A stretch of 64,000 nucleotides of DNA from Burkholderiaceae bacterium (GCA_030728985.1 JANQYI010000008.1:1-64000); one strand, 5' to 3'; numbered from the stretch's first letter, positions 36,733 through 49,761 are shown. Notes: a model not told the origin generated them from the sequence alone. Made by a program: numbers and translations.

Positions 36733-37652
36733 CAACCGCGCGCCGGAAACAACCCTGAAGGTCGGAATACCAACACCACCGCCATCAGGATATAAATAGC
36801 TAATGCCGCCAAGGTCGGGCCCACGCTGGAAGCGACGGCAGGCGAGAAAAAAATCTTTAACAACGAGGGTAAAAAGGCGCGCCCTGCCGTGTCCACAAAG
36901 CCCACCAGCAAAGCCCCCACAAACGCGCCACGCATCGAACCAATGCCACCGATCACAATGCACACCAGCACCAAAATCAGGATCTGCTCACCCATCCCTG
37001 TTTGAATCGCCGTCACCGGTCCTAGCAAAGCACCCGCAAGCGCGGCCAGCATCGCCCCCAGCACAAAGACGCCGAGAAACAACAGCGGTACGCGGACGCC
37101 CATCAAGGTGGCCATTTGTCGGTTGGACGCACCCGCTCGCACCAGAACACCGGCTCTCGTGCGCGTCACAAATAAATAAAGGCCCAGGGCGGCCGCCAAG
37201 CCCACCGCGATGATCAGCAGCCGATACGCCGGATACAGCAGATCGGGGGTGAGTTGAACCGGCCCCGACAACGCAGGCGGCATGCTCATCATCATCGGCG
37301 CAGGGCCCCAGATCATTTTGATGACGTCATTGGCGATCAAGATCACCGCGAAGGTGCCAAGCACTTGCGCCAGATGATCACGGACGACCAGTTTTCTGAT
37401 CAACACAAGCTCGAGCACCAACCCCACCAGCCCCGTCACCACGGCCGCAACCACCACTGCGGCGACAAACGACTGCGTGACTTGCATAGTTTGGGCGGCG
37501 ACATAGGCGCCCGCCATGTAGAGCGAGCCATGCGCGACATTCAGAATATCAAGAATCCCGAACACCAGCGTCAGGCCCGCAGCAATCAAAAACAACATCA
37601 GGCCGAATTGCAGTCCATTAAGCAACTGCTCGGCGATCAGCGTCGAACTCAT
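36732..37652 (-). CDS. livH: Branched-chain-type ABC transporter permease (LivH-like)
   Basis: A 306-residue inner-membrane permease. GLMLFLIAAGLTLVFGILDILNVAHGSLYMAGAY contains the typical LivH start, and GIGSMRGAFVGALLVGFVDT is the cytoplasmic EAA-like loop. The ATG at 37652 lies one base after the livK stop; the longer upstream frame overlaps livK and is rejected. The last bases overlap livM. The gene is a normal member of the HAAT permease family. Confidence 0.93.
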   Translation of the reverse strand: MSSTLIAEQLLNGLQFGLMLFLIAAGLTLVFGILDILNVAHGSLYMAGAYVAAQTMQVTQSFVAAVVVAAVVTGLVGLVLELVLIRKLVVRDHLAQVLGTFAVILIANDVIKMIWGPAPMMMSMPPALSGPVQLTPDLLYPAYRLLIIAVGLAAALGLYLFVTRTRAGVLVRAGASNRQMATLMGVRVPLLFLGVFVLGAMLAALAGALLGPVTAIQTGMGEQILILVLVCIVIGGIGSMRGAFVGALLVGFVDTAGRAFLPSLLKIFFSPAVASSVGPTLAALAIYILMAVVLVFRPSGLFPARG

Positions 37653-37653
37653 T

Positions 37654-38820
37654 TTATTTCTTGCATTGGCCCACGTAGACATCCTGATAGGATTCAAAGA
37701 CCTTGCCCACCAACTTATTGGTAATCTGGCCTTGCGCGTTCTTTTCAATCACACGCAGGTAAAGAGGCTGAATGGGGAAGTTGTTGATGCCATACTTGAA
37801 AGGTCCACGTACCGAAGAAAAGTCTGCCTTTTTAAGCGCAGCTAAGACAGCCGGACGATCCGCCACCTTGCCACCGGTTGCTTTGACCGCGGCATCAATC
37901 GCCATGATCACATCGTAAGCCTGCGCCGCATAGACGGTCGGTGTGCGATTCTTGTATTCCTTGCGGAAGGCCGCGACAAATTTTTTGTTTTGGGCATTGT
38001 CCAGATCATGGGCCCATTGGGCCGTATTAAACATGCCAACCATGGGCTCGCCTACCGCACGAATCACGTCTTCATCGCCTGAAAAGCCTGGACCAACAAG
38101 CTTGATGCTCTTGTTCAGACCAGCGGACACAAACTGCTTGATAAAGTTAATGCCCATACCTCCGGGCAAAAAGATATAGACCGCCTCTGGCTTGGCGTCA
38201 CGCAGTTGCGCCAACTCCGCCGCATAATCGATTTGTCCAAGCTTGGTGTAGACCTCTTGGCCCACCGGTGCTTTGTAGCCACGCTTAAAGCCATTCAGGG
38301 CGTCCTTGCCCGCCGGATAATCCGGGGCCATGATCACCATGTTTTTAAAACCACGGTCAGCGGCGACCTTGCCTGCCGCCTCGTGAAAGGCATCGTTCTG
38401 ATAGGACACGCCGAACCAGTAATCATTACACTGCGCGCCCGCGAACTGACTGGGGCCAGGATTGTTGGAAAGATATGGGATCTTTGCGGCAAACAACGCA
38501 GGGCCGACGGCTAACGCCACGTTCGATCCGATCGGACCGGTAAAGAAATCAATCTTGTCACGTTGGATATAACGATTAACGAGTTGACGTGCCTGATCGG
38601 GATTGCCGCCCATGTCTGTTTGCAAAAACTCGGCAGGTTTGCCGCCGAGCTTTCCGCCTAGCTCTTTGATCGCGAGATTAAAACCATCGCGCGCCTCGGC
38701 GCCCAGTGCGGCAAAAGGACCAGACAAATCATTGGCGATACCGACTTTGATCGGTGCCTGCGCGAACGCCAAACCGGGCACGAGTGTGGCCAGGGCAAGA
38801 AGTTGCTGTATCAAACGCAT
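37654..38820 (-). CDS. livK: Periplasmic substrate-binding protein of the Liv-type importer
   Basis: A 388-residue receptor. The signal peptide MRLIQQLLALATLVPGLAFA is cleaved before QAPIKVG. The ATG at 38820 is preferred over an upstream in-frame TTG-type start because AGGAGAC lies 5 bp before it. IKVGIANDLSGPFAALG and FFTGPIGSNVALAV are the usual HAAT-receptor segments. The family also binds amides and aromatic acids, so branched-chain amino acids are only the default guess. It is the first gene of the five-gene operon. Confidence 0.9.
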   Translation of the reverse strand: MRLIQQLLALATLVPGLAFAQAPIKVGIANDLSGPFAALGAEARDGFNLAIKELGGKLGGKPAEFLQTDMGGNPDQARQLVNRYIQRDKIDFFTGPIGSNVALAVGPALFAAKIPYLSNNPGPSQFAGAQCNDYWFGVSYQNDAFHEAAGKVAADRGFKNMVIMAPDYPAGKDALNGFKRGYKAPVGQEVYTKLGQIDYAAELAQLRDAKPEAVYIFLPGGMGINFIKQFVSAGLNKSIKLVGPGFSGDEDVIRAVGEPMVGMFNTAQWAHDLDNAQNKKFVAAFRKEYKNRTPTVYAAQAYDVIMAIDAAVKATGGKVADRPAVLAALKKADFSSVRGPFKYGINNFPIQPLYLRVIEKNAQGQITNKLVGKVFESYQDVYVGQCKK

Positions 38821-38987
38821 AAAAAGTCTCCTGAGCAATCGGTTGCCCTAAGTCGGGCTGAAAGGGAAGCTGCTTCAGTACAAATAGTAGCAGGTGAGCC
38901 GCGTTGCGCAGCCCTTAGGTCCTACTCAGGGGGGTAAAAAACAGGTGATAATGGCGCTTTGCCAAACTCCTTATAAGCAGATCAAAC

Positions 38988-40214
38988 ATGGCCGTTAATT
39001 TGCATATCCCGTCTGATGATGCGGTATTTCCCATCCCTGGTGTCGAAATCGGCGTCACCGAGGCCGGCATCCGCAAGGCAAACCGTCGCGATTTGACGGT
39101 TTTTCGCTTGAGCGCGGGCTCAAGCGTTGCAGGCGTCTTTACCCGCAACCGTTTTTGTGCAGCCCCTGTTCTGGTGTGCCAGCAACACTTGGCTGGCGCA
39201 GGACCGATCCGTGCCCTCGTCATCAACACGGGCAACGCCAATGCCGGTACCGGCGAGCCCGGGATGCAAGCTGCCAACGAAACCTGTCAGGCACTTGCAG
39301 CGCTTATGCAGCTCGACAGCAAGCAGATTCTGCCCTTTTCCACGGGCGTCATTCTTGAGCCCTTACCGGTCGACCGGATCAAGGCGGGCCTACCTGGCGC
39401 GCTTAAAAATCTCAGTGAAAATAACTGGGTGTCCGCTGCGCACGGCATCATGACCACCGACACCCAACCCAAAATCCACTCCCAGCGCGTGAGCCTGGGC
39501 GGACACCACATCACTATCACTGGCATTAGCAAGGGTGCAGGCATGATTCGCCCCAACATGGCGACCATGCTCAGTTATCTGGCGACCGATGTGGGTATCG
39601 CTCAGCCTCTACTCAACCAGCTGGCCAAAGAACTCGCCGATGTGTCTTTCAACCGTATCACGATCGACGGCGACACTTCGACCAACGACTCCTTTATCGT
39701 CATTGCGACGGGCAAAAGCGGCTTGATGATCGACAGCACCGCACATCCCCAGTTCGCTGCACTCAAGGCCGCGTTGGCCGCCGCCGCCACTGATCTGGCC
39801 CAAAAAATCGTGCGCGATGGCGAAGGCGCGACCAAATTCATGACCATTCGCGTCGAAGAAGCAAAAACCACTGAAGAGGCCTTGCAAGTCGCCTATGCCG
39901 TGGCCCACTCGCCACTGGTCAAGACCGCTTTTTTTGCCAGCGACCCTAATCTGGGACGGATTTTGGCCGCGATTGGCTACGCGGGGATCACGGATCTCGA
40001 CGTCAGTGGCGTCAAGCTCTGGCTCGGTGAAGTGCTGGTCGCCACCAAAGGCGGACGCAATCCAGACTACCAGGAAGCCGATGGCCAACGCATCATGAAA
40101 GAGCCCGAAATCCTCGTGCGCATCGCACTGGGTCGAGGCACAATTTCCGACACCGTGTACACCTGTGATTTTTCGCATGAGTACGTGAGCATCAACGCAG
40201 ATTACAGATCCTAA
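38988..40214 (+). CDS. argJ: Bifunctional ornithine acetyltransferase/N-acetylglutamate synthase
   Basis: ArgJ recycles the acetyl group from N-acetylornithine to glutamate in arginine biosynthesis. The 408-residue protein has the self-cleavage site [14 protein letters not shown], where cleavage falls before the nucleophile Thr193. KGAGMIRPN precedes it. [11 protein letters not shown] and [12 protein letters not shown] are alpha-chain motifs, and [19 protein letters not shown] is a beta-chain motif. All expected residues are present. The stop overlaps the first base of the DUF815 gene. Confidence 0.97.
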   Translation: MAVNLHIPSDDAVFPIPGVEIGVTEAGIRKANRRDLTVFRLSAGSSVAGVFTRNRFCAAPVLVCQQHLAGAGPIRALVINTGNANAGTGEPGMQAANETCQALAALMQLDSKQILPFSTGVILEPLPVDRIKAGLPGALKNLSENNWVSAAHGIMTTDTQPKIHSQRVSLGGHHITITGISKGAGMIRPNMATMLSYLATDVGIAQPLLNQLAKELADVSFNRITIDGDTSTNDSFIVIATGKSGLMIDSTAHPQFAALKAALAAAATDLAQKIVRDGEGATKFMTIRVEEAKTTEEALQVAYAVAHSPLVKTAFFASDPNLGRILAAIGYAGITDLDVSGVKLWLGEVLVATKGGRNPDYQEADGQRIMKEPEILVRIALGRGTISDTVYTCDFSHEYVSINADYRS

Positions 40215-41101
40215 TGACAGCGCCAACACCCACAACAGGCCAAGACATGGCCGACCTGCTCGCCCGCGCCACACGCGTACTCACTCAACTCGAGGCTTGG
40301 TTACCCCCCGCGCCACCCACCACGAACTGGGAAGCACGCGCCTATCGCTGGCGCAAACGCGGCACCTCGCATGGCTGGCTCGATGCGATCGCTAACGTTT
40401 CGATCATCCACACCCAGGACCTGCAGCACATCGAGCGCCAAACGGAGATCATCGACCGCAACACGCGCCATTTCCTGGAAGGCAAGCCTGCCAACAATGT
40501 CCTCATGACCGGTGCGCGCGGCACAGGCAAAAGCTCGCTCGTCAAAGCCATGCTCGCCGCCTACGGTGATCGTGGTCTGCGTCTCATCGAGGTCGATAAA
40601 TCTGACTTGGGCGATCTGGCTGATATTGTTGACCTCGTGGCCAAGCGCCCCGAGAAATTCATCGTATTTTGTGATGACCTGTCCTTTGAAGAAGGCGAGT
40701 CTGGCTACAAAGCACTCAAGTCCGTTTTGGACGGTTCGGCCGCCTCCACGGGCAATAATGTCCTGATTTACGCGACCTCCAACCGTCGCCACCTGATGCC
40801 CGAGTACATGAGTGAAAACCTTCAGGCCAAACACGGCGCGGACGGCGAATTGCACCCTGGTGAAACCGTCGAGGAAAAAATTTCCTTGTCCGAGCGTTTT
40901 GGCGTGTGGCTCTCCTTTTACCCCTTCCGCCAGGACGACTATCTGGACATCGTGTATCACTGGCTGCGCACTTTAGGCTGCTCGGAGGCGAGTATTCAGG
41001 AGTCCCGCACCGAAGCGCTGCAATGGGCGCTCGAACGTGGCTCACGTTCGGGTCGCGTCGCCTGGCACTTCGCGCGCGACTGGGCCGCCCGCAATGCCTG
41101 A
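40214..41101 (+). CDS. DUF815 family AAA-like ATPase
   Basis: A 295-residue P-loop ATPase of the DUF815 family. Walker A is [16 protein letters not shown] near residue 97 and Walker [11 protein letters not shown] near residue 152. The [13 protein letters not shown] and [28 protein letters not shown] blocks are family-specific (quoted in part). Function is not established; homologues are usually annotated as ATPases of unknown role. It overlaps argJ and the Nudix gene, giving a compact argJ-DUF815-Nudix unit as in many betaproteobacteria. Confidence 0.9.
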   Translation: MTAPTPTTGQDMADLLARATRVLTQLEAWLPPAPPTTNWEARAYRWRKRGTSHGWLDAIANVSIIHTQDLQHIERQTEIIDRNTRHFLEGKPANNVLMTGARGTGKSSLVKAMLAAYGDRGLRLIEVDKSDLGDLADIVDLVAKRPEKFIVFCDDLSFEEGESGYKALKSVLDGSAASTGNNVLIYATSNRRHLMPEYMSENLQAKHGADGELHPGETVEEKISLSERFGVWLSFYPFRQDDYLDIVYHWLRTLGCSEASIQESRTEALQWALERGSRSGRVAWHFARDWAARNA

Positions 41102-42059
41102 GAAAATCATTGACGTCGCAGTTGGCGTTTTACTGCGACCCGATGGCACGGTGCTTTTAGGCAACCGCCCGGCCGACAAGCCCTGGCCTGGCTGGTGGGA
41201 ACTTCCCGGTGGCAAGCTCGAGCCGGGCGAGTCTGTCTTGCAAGCACTGACTCGCGAATTAAAAGAAGAAATCGGCATCATCGTCACTCAGGCCACACCC
41301 TGGGTGACTTATGTGCACGCCTACCCCACCACCACCGTTCGACTCGCCTTTTGTCGCGTCACCGAATGGACAGGCGAGCCGCAGAGCTTAGAGGGACAAT
41401 TACTGCGCTGGGTCCCCATCGACTCCGCCCAGGACATCCCCCAGCTTTTACCCGCGACCTATCCTCCACTGCGCTGGTTACAACTGCCTACCGTTTATGC
41501 GATCTCTTCGGCCGGCTCGCCAGAGCAGCTTCCCCAGTTTTTAAACAGACTGGATCATGGGCTTGCGGCAGGTATCAAACTCTTTCAATGGCGCGAACCC
41601 AGTTGGCCAGGTGGTCCCGCGCAAGCGGATCTGCATCAAGCTCTTCAATCCGTGCTTGCCCGCTGCCATGCCGCAGGCGCTCGCATCCTGGTCAACAGCA
41701 TTCACCCCGAAGCGTGGTGGCATGAGGCCGATGGAGTGCATTTACGCTCACAGGATGCCGCTCAATTGAACAGCAGACCCACCTTAGCCGCGGGCAAACG
41801 TGTGGGCGTCTCCACCCACAACCTCCCCGAGCTCGAACACGCACGTGCACTCGACGCTGATTTTGCCGTGCTGGGGCCGGTCCTACCGACCGCCTCGCAT
41901 CCCGGACATCCTGGGATCGGCTGGGACAACTTCGCCCAACTTAATGCGCAGGCAGGTTTGCCGGTTTTTGCCTTAGGCGGTCAATCCGCTGCCACGCTTG
42001 CACACGCCCAATCAGTTGGTGGGCACGGCTTTGCTGGGATTCGCGGTTGGATTACCTGA
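41094..42059 (+). CDS. Nudix hydrolase fused to ThiE/TenI-like domain
   Basis: A 321-residue two-domain protein. Residues about 1-130 form a MutT-type Nudix domain with the Nudix box [24 protein letters not shown] (the REXXEEXGU core is intact), expected to sanitise 8-oxo-dGTP. Residues about 145-320 form a ThiE/TenI-like barrel ([40 protein letters not shown]). This fusion is recurrent in beta- and gammaproteobacteria. The start ATG overlaps the DUF815 stop, and the longer frame from 41037 is rejected. Its last 48 bp overlap the efflux gene on the other strand. Confidence 0.92.
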   Translation: MPEKIIDVAVGVLLRPDGTVLLGNRPADKPWPGWWELPGGKLEPGESVLQALTRELKEEIGIIVTQATPWVTYVHAYPTTTVRLAFCRVTEWTGEPQSLEGQLLRWVPIDSAQDIPQLLPATYPPLRWLQLPTVYAISSAGSPEQLPQFLNRLDHGLAAGIKLFQWREPSWPGGPAQADLHQALQSVLARCHAAGARILVNSIHPEAWWHEADGVHLRSQDAAQLNSRPTLAAGKRVGVSTHNLPELEHARALDADFAVLGPVLPTASHPGHPGIGWDNFAQLNAQAGLPVFALGGQSAATLAHAQSVGGHGFAGIRGWIT

Positions 42060-43511
42060 GTCATCAAGGCTCTTGAGATCTTCCGCGGACCAGCCACCAC
42101 CCAAGGCAGCCACCAACCGGACGCTCGCCGCAAAGCGGTTTCCTACCAACGTGATGTAGGTGCGCTCATTGTTGAGGGCTGTCGTCTCCAGCACCGCGAC
42201 ACTCAAATAATCAATCAAGCCCTGATCGTATTGATTACGCGCCAGTCGCAATGACTGCTGTGCGAACTGAACCGCTTGTTTTTGTACGATCTCTTCTTGC
42301 TCAAACACGCGCATTTGCACCATCGCATTTTCCACCTCTTGCAAGGCGGTTAAGACTGTCTGACGATACGTCGCTGCTTGGGCATCAAATTGCGCACGCG
42401 CCTGATTGATCTGAGCTTGACGCGCGCCTCCATCAAAAATCAAGGCGGCAAGCTGTGGACCCAGGGCCCAAATCTGCCCCGGCGCACTAAACCATTGCGT
42501 GAGATCATTGCCACGAAACCCTCCACTCGCAGTGAGCGTGAGACTCGGAAACCAAGCCGCCGTCGCCACGCCAATCTGCGCGTTCGCCGCCGCAGTCCGT
42601 CGTTCGGCCGCAGCGATATCAGGGCGACGCTCTAACAACTCTGAAGGTAAACCAACAGGCACAGCAGGAGGAATGAGGGGAACTTTTTCAGCCTTGATCG
42701 CAAAGGTCGACGGAGGTCGTCCAAGCAACACAGCCACCGCATTTTCAAAGACGGCTCGCTGTTGCTCTAAATCGAGGAGTTGCGCTCGGGTGCTGGCAAG
42801 CTGGGTGCTTGCGACCGCGACATCACCCTGCCCAGAGATCCCCGCGTTGTAACGATTCTGCGTCAGCTTGAGTGCCCGTTCATAGGTTGTCACTGTCGCC
42901 GCCAACAAGCGTCGCTGTTCGTCGAGCACGCGTACCTGCAAATACGCAAGTGTCATCGCGGTTTGGGCCGTCAGTCGAGCGCCGGAAACATCCGCGGCCA
43001 ATGCGAGTTCTGTCGCATCCGTCGCTTCGATATTGCGGCGAATACTTCCCCAGATGTCGAGCTGCCAACTCGCCTGGGCATTTAAACCATATCCCGTGAT
43101 CGCGGCACTCGTGCCACTTGAAACGCCCCCGCCGCTACGCGTGGTGTTCGCCGTGGCCGAAATCGAGGGCAACAATGGCGCGCGCGCTCCTTGTGTCACT
43201 GCGACAGCCTGTCTGAAACGCGCCTCGGCTAGAGCAATATTCTGGTTTGAAGCATTCAATTCGACGATCAAGTCGCTGAGCACAGGATCCTTGTACATCG
43301 ACCACCAGGGACCTCGAGGCTCGTTGGCAGCAGGACGCGCCACCTTCCAGCCCGGCGTTTCTTTGAACTGCGTTCCGACATCCATCGTCGGACGCACGTA
43401 ATTCGGACCGACCATACAGCCAGACACCAACAGGGATATGCCGCAGATACCCGCAATGCGATGTATCTGCTTCAGACATATGACATACCTACTTAGCAAA
43501 CCAAACTTCAT
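42012..43511 (-). CDS. Outer-membrane efflux lipoprotein of an RND system (OprM/NodT family)
   Basis: A 499-residue outer-membrane channel. The lipobox LLVSGC places the lipidated Cys at 32, followed by MVGPNYVRP, the classic start of NodT-type channels. Two OEP repeats follow, with [22 protein letters not shown] and [17 protein letters not shown]-type coiled segments. It starts inside the stop of the preceding pump gene (ATGA), so it belongs to the efflux operon. The 3' end overlaps the Nudix gene by 48 bp on the opposite strand. Confidence 0.93.
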   Translation of the reverse strand: MKFGLLSRYVICLKQIHRIAGICGISLLVSGCMVGPNYVRPTMDVGTQFKETPGWKVARPAANEPRGPWWSMYKDPVLSDLIVELNASNQNIALAEARFRQAVAVTQGARAPLLPSISATANTTRSGGGVSSGTSAAITGYGLNAQASWQLDIWGSIRRNIEATDATELALAADVSGARLTAQTAMTLAYLQVRVLDEQRRLLAATVTTYERALKLTQNRYNAGISGQGDVAVASTQLASTRAQLLDLEQQRAVFENAVAVLLGRPPSTFAIKAEKVPLIPPAVPVGLPSELLERRPDIAAAERRTAAANAQIGVATAAWFPSLTLTASGGFRGNDLTQWFSAPGQIWALGPQLAALIFDGGARQAQINQARAQFDAQAATYRQTVLTALQEVENAMVQMRVFEQEEIVQKQAVQFAQQSLRLARNQYDQGLIDYLSVAVLETTALNNERTYITLVGNRFAASVRLVAALGGGWSAEDLKSLDDSGNPTANPSKAVPTN

Positions 43512-46500
43512 CAAGGTGTCGATCCAGAACGAGAAGAAGGAGCATCCGATCGCGCATTAATCACTGCAGTCTCGACAATCTCACGCGAAGGAGACCGCGT
43601 CGCCAGCCACAGGCGGAAGCGATCTAAATACAAATACACAACAGGGGTAGTGTAGAGCGTCAGAAGCTGACTCACCAACAAACCCCCGAGAATCGTTATG
43701 CCCAGCGGCTGACGCAACTCCACGCCCGCGCCCGTCGCAAACACAAGCGGCATGGCTCCAAAAATCGCGGCACACGTCGTCATCAAGATCGGCCGAAAAC
43801 GTGTCAAGCACGCTTGATGAATCGCTTCGCGCGGCGAGAGTCCAAGCCGTCTTTGCGCATCCAGCGCAAAGTCGACCATCATAATGGCGTTTTTCTTGAC
43901 AATACCGATCAGCAAAAATACCCCGATGAGCGCGATCAAACTGAATTCCGTCTTAAGTAATAACAGAGCGAGCAACGCGCCCACACCCGCAGAAGGCAAG
44001 GTTGATAAAATCGTGAGGGGATGAATGGTACTTTCGTACAGCATCCCCAGCACCAGATACATCGTGATCAGCGCCGCCAAAATCAACCAAGGTTGGTTCG
44101 ACAACGCACTTTGCAACGCAGCTGCGGTCCCTTGAAAGCCAGCCTGTATCCTATCGCTGGGTAAATTAATGGCGGCAACCGCCTGATCGATCGCCGCGTT
44201 CGCTTGTCCGAGCGAGACACCTGGGGCTAAATCAAAGGAAATCGTATCCGCTGCCAACAAACCTTGGTGCCGGACACTCAACGGTGCATTAGTTGTCTCA
44301 AATTTAGCCAAGGCAGACAGCGGCACCCGTTGCCCGCTCTTGCTCAAAACATAGACATCGCTCAAGGACTCCATCCCTTGGGCATGACGCGGCGCGACTC
44401 CCATCACCACGCGGTATTGATTCCTTTCAGCGTACATGACCGAAATCTGGCGCTGACTAAAAGAGTTGTTCAGGACTGCCGAGATACTCGCCATCGACAC
44501 ATTCAGCCGCTGTGCGGCATCACGATCAACCACAATGGAAACCTGTCGACCACGGTCCTCTACGTCCGTATCGACATCCACAAGCTCGGGAAGCTTTGCG
44601 ATTGCCTGTTGCACTTTCGGCAGCCATTCCTTGAGATCGGATAGCTCGTTAGCCATCAAGGTGTATTGATACTGAGAGCTCGTCTGTCGCCCTCCCACCC
44701 TAATATCCTGCTGGGGAATTAAAAACAGCCGGGCACCCGGGATGCCGGCGAGCTGAGGCCTGAGGCGGTTGATGACCTGTTGAACAGGCACTTTGCGTTC
44801 GCTCACCGGTTTGAGTTGGACTGCCAGAAAACTCGAATTACTCCCACCTCGACCACTCGCATACGCAGTCACCGTATTAATCGCAGGGTCCTTCATGAGC
44901 ACCCGACGGAACTGATCCAGCTTGGGCTTCATCGATTCAAACGATGTGCCATCATCGGTCGAAAAGAAGCCAAGCATCATGCCTGTATCTTGCTGAGGAA
45001 AAAATCCCTTTGGGACAATCCCATATAGATAAAAATTCAATCCAAACGTGGCGGCCAACAATAGAATCATGAAGCGACTATGCGCCAACGCCCAATTCAA
45101 AGAACGTGAGTAGGCTCCGATCGTCGCCTCCATGCTACGCGTCAGCACGCGTTCGAACAGGCTGGCGCGCGACTGAGTTTCAGACACCGATACGTTGCGT
45201 TTAAGCAATCGCGCAGCCATCATAGGCGTCAACGTGAGGGAAACAAACATTGAAATCAAAATCGCAACTGACAATGTCACTGCGAACTCCCGAAAGAGTC
45301 GTCCGGGTAAACCCCCCATCAATAATATCGGGATAAACACAGCGATCAGCGAAAGGCTCATCGACAGCACCGTAAAACCCACCTCTCGCGTGCCACGTAA
45401 CGTCGCACGTTTCACCGACTCGCCGCGCTCTAGGTGACGCATGATGTTTTCCATCACCACAATCGCGTCATCCACCACAAACCCGGTCGCCACGATCAAA
45501 GCCATCAAGGACATTGTGTTCAGAGAGTAGTCCAACAAGTACATCACACCAAACGTCCCGATCAGCGAGACAGGGACTGCGACGGTCGGTATCAGCGCGG
45601 CTCGCCAATTCCGTAAGAAAAACAGCACCACCAACATCACCAGACCGATGGCAATGATCAACGTATGCTCAGCTTCTTTGACCGAGGCGCGAATACTGGG
45701 CGTACGGTCTTGAGCGATGCTCAAATTCACATCCGCAGGTAACATTGCCCGCAAGGTCGGCAAATCCTCGCGGATTTCATCAACCGTGCGAATAATATTG
45801 GCTTTGGCTTCGCTGCGCACCAACACCAAAATAGCCTGCTGATGATTGAAATAACCTATGTTATTGATGTCTTCGACAGAGTCCTCAACCTTGGCGACAT
45901 CGGACAGCCTGACAGGCGCATCGTTGCGCCAGGCTACGATCAAGGGCTTGTAATCCGCCGCCTTCCAAAGTTGGTCATTGGCCTTAATCGTCCAGCGATG
46001 AAGATCATTTTCCAAAAAACCCTTTGGCTTGGTCGAGTTCGCCGTAGCGATGGCCGCTCTGACCGCATCCAGCGCGACACCGTATTGCGCCAAGGCATCG
46101 GGGTTGAGCTCGATGCGTACGGCGGGCAAAGAGCTACCGCCAATCTGCACCTCACCTACACCTTGTACTTGAGACAGTTTTTGCTGGACGGTGGTTGAGG
46201 CGATGTCATAGAGTTGACCCTGCGACAAAGTCGCAGACGTCAAGGCCAGCGTCATGATGGGCGCGGCCGAGGGATTCGCTTTCCGAAATGTAGGATTACC
46301 CTGCAAGCCACTGGGCATCATGGCGCGGGCGGCATTAATCGCTCCCTGCACATCTGTGGCAGCATTATTAATGTTCCGGCTGAGATCAAACTGCAACGTG
46401 ATCCACGTTTGACCGGTGCGGCTGCGCGACGTCATCTCCGTCACACCCGCAATCGTGCCAAGGGAGCGCTCAAGTGGTGTGGCGACTGTCGCCGCCATGA

Positions 46501-46672
46501 CTTCTGGACTTGCCCCTGGCATACTGGCTCGTACAGCAATCACCGGGAGTTCGATCTGTGGCAACGGTGCGATCGGCAACAAACCGTGCGCCAACCAACC
46601 CGCCAACACCACACCCAACCAGATCAGCGTCGTCGCGACCGGACGTACGATGAAAGGACCTGAAATATTCAT
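43511..46672 (-). CDS. RND multidrug efflux pump, second inner-membrane subunit (MdtC/MuxC-like)
   Basis: A 1053-residue RND transporter with 12 predicted helices and two large periplasmic loops. The start [27 protein letters not shown] and the proton-relay segment [14 protein letters not shown] are present, as is [14 protein letters not shown]-like [16 protein letters not shown]. It overlaps the next upstream pump gene and the downstream channel gene by ATGA. With the sister pump it forms the heteromultimeric MdtBC/MuxBC-type system. Drug range cannot be predicted from sequence. Confidence 0.93.
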   Translation of the reverse strand: MNISGPFIVRPVATTLIWLGVVLAGWLAHGLLPIAPLPQIELPVIAVRASMPGASPEVMAATVATPLERSLGTIAGVTEMTSRSRTGQTWITLQFDLSRNINNAATDVQGAINAARAMMPSGLQGNPTFRKANPSAAPIMTLALTSATLSQGQLYDIASTTVQQKLSQVQGVGEVQIGGSSLPAVRIELNPDALAQYGVALDAVRAAIATANSTKPKGFLENDLHRWTIKANDQLWKAADYKPLIVAWRNDAPVRLSDVAKVEDSVEDINNIGYFNHQQAILVLVRSEAKANIIRTVDEIREDLPTLRAMLPADVNLSIAQDRTPSIRASVKEAEHTLIIAIGLVMLVVLFFLRNWRAALIPTVAVPVSLIGTFGVMYLLDYSLNTMSLMALIVATGFVVDDAIVVMENIMRHLERGESVKRATLRGTREVGFTVLSMSLSLIAVFIPILLMGGLPGRLFREFAVTLSVAILISMFVSLTLTPMMAARLLKRNVSVSETQSRASLFERVLTRSMEATIGAYSRSLNWALAHSRFMILLLAATFGLNFYLYGIVPKGFFPQQDTGMMLGFFSTDDGTSFESMKPKLDQFRRVLMKDPAINTVTAYASGRGGSNSSFLAVQLKPVSERKVPVQQVINRLRPQLAGIPGARLFLIPQQDIRVGGRQTSSQYQYTLMANELSDLKEWLPKVQQAIAKLPELVDVDTDVEDRGRQVSIVVDRDAAQRLNVSMASISAVLNNSFSQRQISVMYAERNQYRVVMGVAPRHAQGMESLSDVYVLSKSGQRVPLSALAKFETTNAPLSVRHQGLLAADTISFDLAPGVSLGQANAAIDQAVAAINLPSDRIQAGFQGTAAALQSALSNQPWLILAALITMYLVLGMLYESTIHPLTILSTLPSAGVGALLALLLLKTEFSLIALIGVFLLIGIVKKNAIMMVDFALDAQRRLGLSPREAIHQACLTRFRPILMTTCAAIFGAMPLVFATGAGVELRQPLGITILGGLLVSQLLTLYTTPVVYLYLDRFRLWLATRSPSREIVETAVINARSDAPSSRSGSTP

Positions 46673-49600
46673 GGCGTCACACTGGCGTCTGATGGACGCT
46701 TAGGGTGCGAGCGCAATCGATCGAAAAATAAATAAATGACAGGGGTCGTAAACAAAGTCAGCACTTGGCTCACCAACAAGCCACCGACCATCACTAAACC
46801 AAGAGGCTGACGCAGTTCCGCACCTGTTCCTGTCGACAACATGAGCGGTATCGCGCCAAACAAAGCGGCGAGCGTCGTCATCAAAATAGGACGGAAACGC
46901 AATAAGGCAGCTTGCTCAATCGCCTCTCTAGGCGACAAGCCCGACTTGCGTTCGGCCTCAAGAGCAAAGTCAATCATCATGATGGCATTTTTCTTGACAA
47001 TGCCGATCAATAAGATGATTCCGATGATGCCGATCATGTCGAGATCTCGCCCAGTCAGCAACAAGGCGAGCAACGCACCGATGGCCGCAGAAGGCAAGGT
47101 CGACAAAATAGTCACGGGATGGATAAAACTTTCATACAAAATACCCAGTACGATGTACATCGTTACGATCGCGGCAAGAATCAATAACAAGGTGCTCGAG
47201 AGAGACGCCTCAAAAGCGCGCGCAGCGCCTTGGAAGCGTGTTTGAACGCCCGCAGGCATTCCGATGTCCTGAGTTGCACGCGTCACGGCTTCGACAGCGC
47301 TCGATAATGATGTGCGGGGAGTCAAGTTAAAAGAGATCGTGACCGAGGGAAACTGATCCAGCCGGTTGATCACCAAAGGCGAGCGTCCCTCGGTCACCTT
47401 GACAATCGTATTGAGCGGAATCGGTTTGCCGGCATTGTTTTTGACATAGACAGAACCTAGAGATGAAGGATCTTTTCGAAACGCCTCGGGTACCTCAATG
47501 ACCACACGGTATTGATTGGATTGCGTAAAAATCGTTGAAATCTGACGCTGACCGAATGCATCGTAGAGCGCATCGTCAATCGCGGCGGCCGATACGCCAA
47601 GTCTAGCCGCGGCATCACGATCGATCTTGACAAAGGTGCTGAGCCCTTCTTCCTGAAGATCATCCACCACGCCCGTCAACTCCGGCTGAGCCCTGAGTTG
47701 ATCCACCAGTTTAGGTACCCACTGCGCTAAGAGTGCCGCATCCGCCGCCTCCACCGTCAATTGATACTGGGTACGACTCACCCGATCCTCAACGGTGAGA
47801 TCCTGCACCGGTTGAAAATAAAATCGCAAACCCGTCACAACACTTAACGCGTCATCCAAGCGCTTAATCACTTGGGTGACGCTCTCATCACGCTCCTGTT
47901 GTCCGCGCAAAGAAATTTGGATACGACCGGTATTGACCGTTTCGTTGATACCATCAATGCCAATAAAGGAGGCGACGCTCGCGACATTCGGATCCTGCAA
48001 AATGACGCCCACCGCCTCTTGCTGGCGTTGGGACATCGCTTTGAAAGAAAGGTTTTGAGGTGCCTGCGTGACCACTTGAATCAGACCCGTATCCTGAGCG
48101 GGGAAAAAGCCTTTGGGGACGGCCAGATAAAGCAGCCCAGTCAACACAAAGGTGCCCAATGCCACAAAAAGCGTCAAGGTCTGATGCCGAAACACTATCT
48201 TCAGACCGCGCCCATAACTCCGAATCAACGCCTCGATCCAGCCGTGGGTTTGACGGGCGACCCAGCCGTATTGCTGTGCATTGCCGGAACGCAAAAGGCG
48301 CGCGCACATCATCGGTGTGAGCGTAAGTGAAATGATCAATGACAGAAAAATCGCGACCGCCAACGTGACGGCAAACTCCCTAAAGAGACGACCGACGACC
48401 TCAGTCATAAATAATAGTGGGATCAATACCGCAATCAACGACAAGGTCAGTGAGACAAGAGTAAAACCGATTTGAGATGCGCCCTTAAGCGCTGCTTGCA
48501 AGGGCTTTTCACCACGTTCGAGATAGCGGGCGATATTTTCAATCATGACAATGGCATCGTCCACCACGAAACCTGTCGCGATGGTGAGAGCCATCAAGGT
48601 CAAGTTGTTGATACTAAAGCCCACCAGATACATGATGCCAAAAGTGCCAATCAGCGACAAGGGCACCACAATACTGGGGATCAGCGTAGCCGTGATCGTA
48701 CGTAAAAATACAAAGGTCACAAGCACAACCAGACCGATCGCAATCAGCATTTCGAGTTGAACGGCTTTGACTGAAGCGCGAATCGTCTGAGTCCGGTCAG
48801 ACATCACCGTAACATCGAGATTGCCAGGCAAAGCTGCTCTGAGCTGTGGTAACAACTGTTGAATGCGATTCACTACTTCGATCACGTTCGCGCCCGGCTG
48901 ACGTTGCACATTCAACAAAATTGCAGGCTGCTGATTCGTCCATGCGGCCAAACGCGAATCCTCCGCATCCATGACAACGGCAGCAACATCGCCCAAACGC
49001 AGGGGCGCTTCATTGCGGTACGCCACAATCAAATCCCTGTAATCCTCCGGATTCCTGAGTTGATCGTTTGCATCAATGGTCGTTGAGCGTAGTGGACCGT
49101 CGAGCGTTCCCTTGGGCTGATTCACGTTGGCAGTCACCACGGCAGCGCGTACATCCGTTAGCGCCAAACCGTAGGCTGCGAGTGCTTGCGGATTGGCCTG
49201 AATGCGCATCGCAGGTCTTTGTCCACCCGCGATCGTCACGAGGCCGACACCCGCGACTTGCGATATTTTTTGCGCCACCCGCGTATCGACGAGATCGCGT
49301 ATTTGTGGCAATGGCACTGTGGGCGAAGTAATCGCAAGCGTGATCACAGCCGTATCCGCTGGATTAACTTTATTGTAGATCGGTGGCGCCGGTAAGTCCT
49401 TGGGGAGCAGATTCGCCGCTGCATTGATCGCGGCCTGCACTTGCTGCTCCGCCACATCGAGAGACAAAGACAAAGTAAATTGCAAAGTGATCGACGAGGC
49501 GCCCATCGTACTGCTAGACGTCATTTGCCTGAGACCTGGCATTTGACCAAACTGCCTTTCCAGCGGCGACGTCACAAGCGCCGCCATGACGTCCGGGCTC

Positions 49601-49761
49601 GCGCCTGGATAAAACGTCGTCGTCTGTATGGTCGGGTAGTCCACCTCGGGCAACGAAGAAACTGGCAACCATTTATACGCGATCAAACCACACAGCAGCA
49701 GCGCGATCATCGCGAGTGTTGTCGCGACCGGCCTCAGAATAAACGGTCGAGAAATATTCAT
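46669..49761 (-). CDS. RND multidrug efflux pump, first inner-membrane subunit (MdtB/MuxB-like)
   Basis: A 1030-residue RND transporter, distinct from the next gene but clearly paralogous. [22 protein letters not shown] begins it, [14 protein letters not shown] carries the proton-relay Asp pair, and [19 protein letters not shown] follows. The C-terminal helix region contains [25 protein letters not shown]. In MdtABC-type systems B and C assemble together and both are needed. ATGA overlaps on both sides fix the start. Confidence 0.93.
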   Translation of the reverse strand: MNISRPFILRPVATTLAMIALLLCGLIAYKWLPVSSLPEVDYPTIQTTTFYPGASPDVMAALVTSPLERQFGQMPGLRQMTSSSTMGASSITLQFTLSLSLDVAEQQVQAAINAAANLLPKDLPAPPIYNKVNPADTAVITLAITSPTVPLPQIRDLVDTRVAQKISQVAGVGLVTIAGGQRPAMRIQANPQALAAYGLALTDVRAAVVTANVNQPKGTLDGPLRSTTIDANDQLRNPEDYRDLIVAYRNEAPLRLGDVAAVVMDAEDSRLAAWTNQQPAILLNVQRQPGANVIEVVNRIQQLLPQLRAALPGNLDVTVMSDRTQTIRASVKAVQLEMLIAIGLVVLVTFVFLRTITATLIPSIVVPLSLIGTFGIMYLVGFSINNLTLMALTIATGFVVDDAIVMIENIARYLERGEKPLQAALKGASQIGFTLVSLTLSLIAVLIPLLFMTEVVGRLFREFAVTLAVAIFLSLIISLTLTPMMCARLLRSGNAQQYGWVARQTHGWIEALIRSYGRGLKIVFRHQTLTLFVALGTFVLTGLLYLAVPKGFFPAQDTGLIQVVTQAPQNLSFKAMSQRQQEAVGVILQDPNVASVASFIGIDGINETVNTGRIQISLRGQQERDESVTQVIKRLDDALSVVTGLRFYFQPVQDLTVEDRVSRTQYQLTVEAADAALLAQWVPKLVDQLRAQPELTGVVDDLQEEGLSTFVKIDRDAAARLGVSAAAIDDALYDAFGQRQISTIFTQSNQYRVVIEVPEAFRKDPSSLGSVYVKNNAGKPIPLNTIVKVTEGRSPLVINRLDQFPSVTISFNLTPRTSLSSAVEAVTRATQDIGMPAGVQTRFQGAARAFEASLSSTLLLILAAIVTMYIVLGILYESFIHPVTILSTLPSAAIGALLALLLTGRDLDMIGIIGIILLIGIVKKNAIMMIDFALEAERKSGLSPREAIEQAALLRFRPILMTTLAALFGAIPLMLSTGTGAELRQPLGLVMVGGLLVSQVLTLFTTPVIYLFFDRLRSHPKRPSDASVTP

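Noticed and set aside
39609-40274. 221-codon minus-strand frame opposite argJ
   Set aside because: argJ has all family motifs; the antisense product has no recognisable domain.
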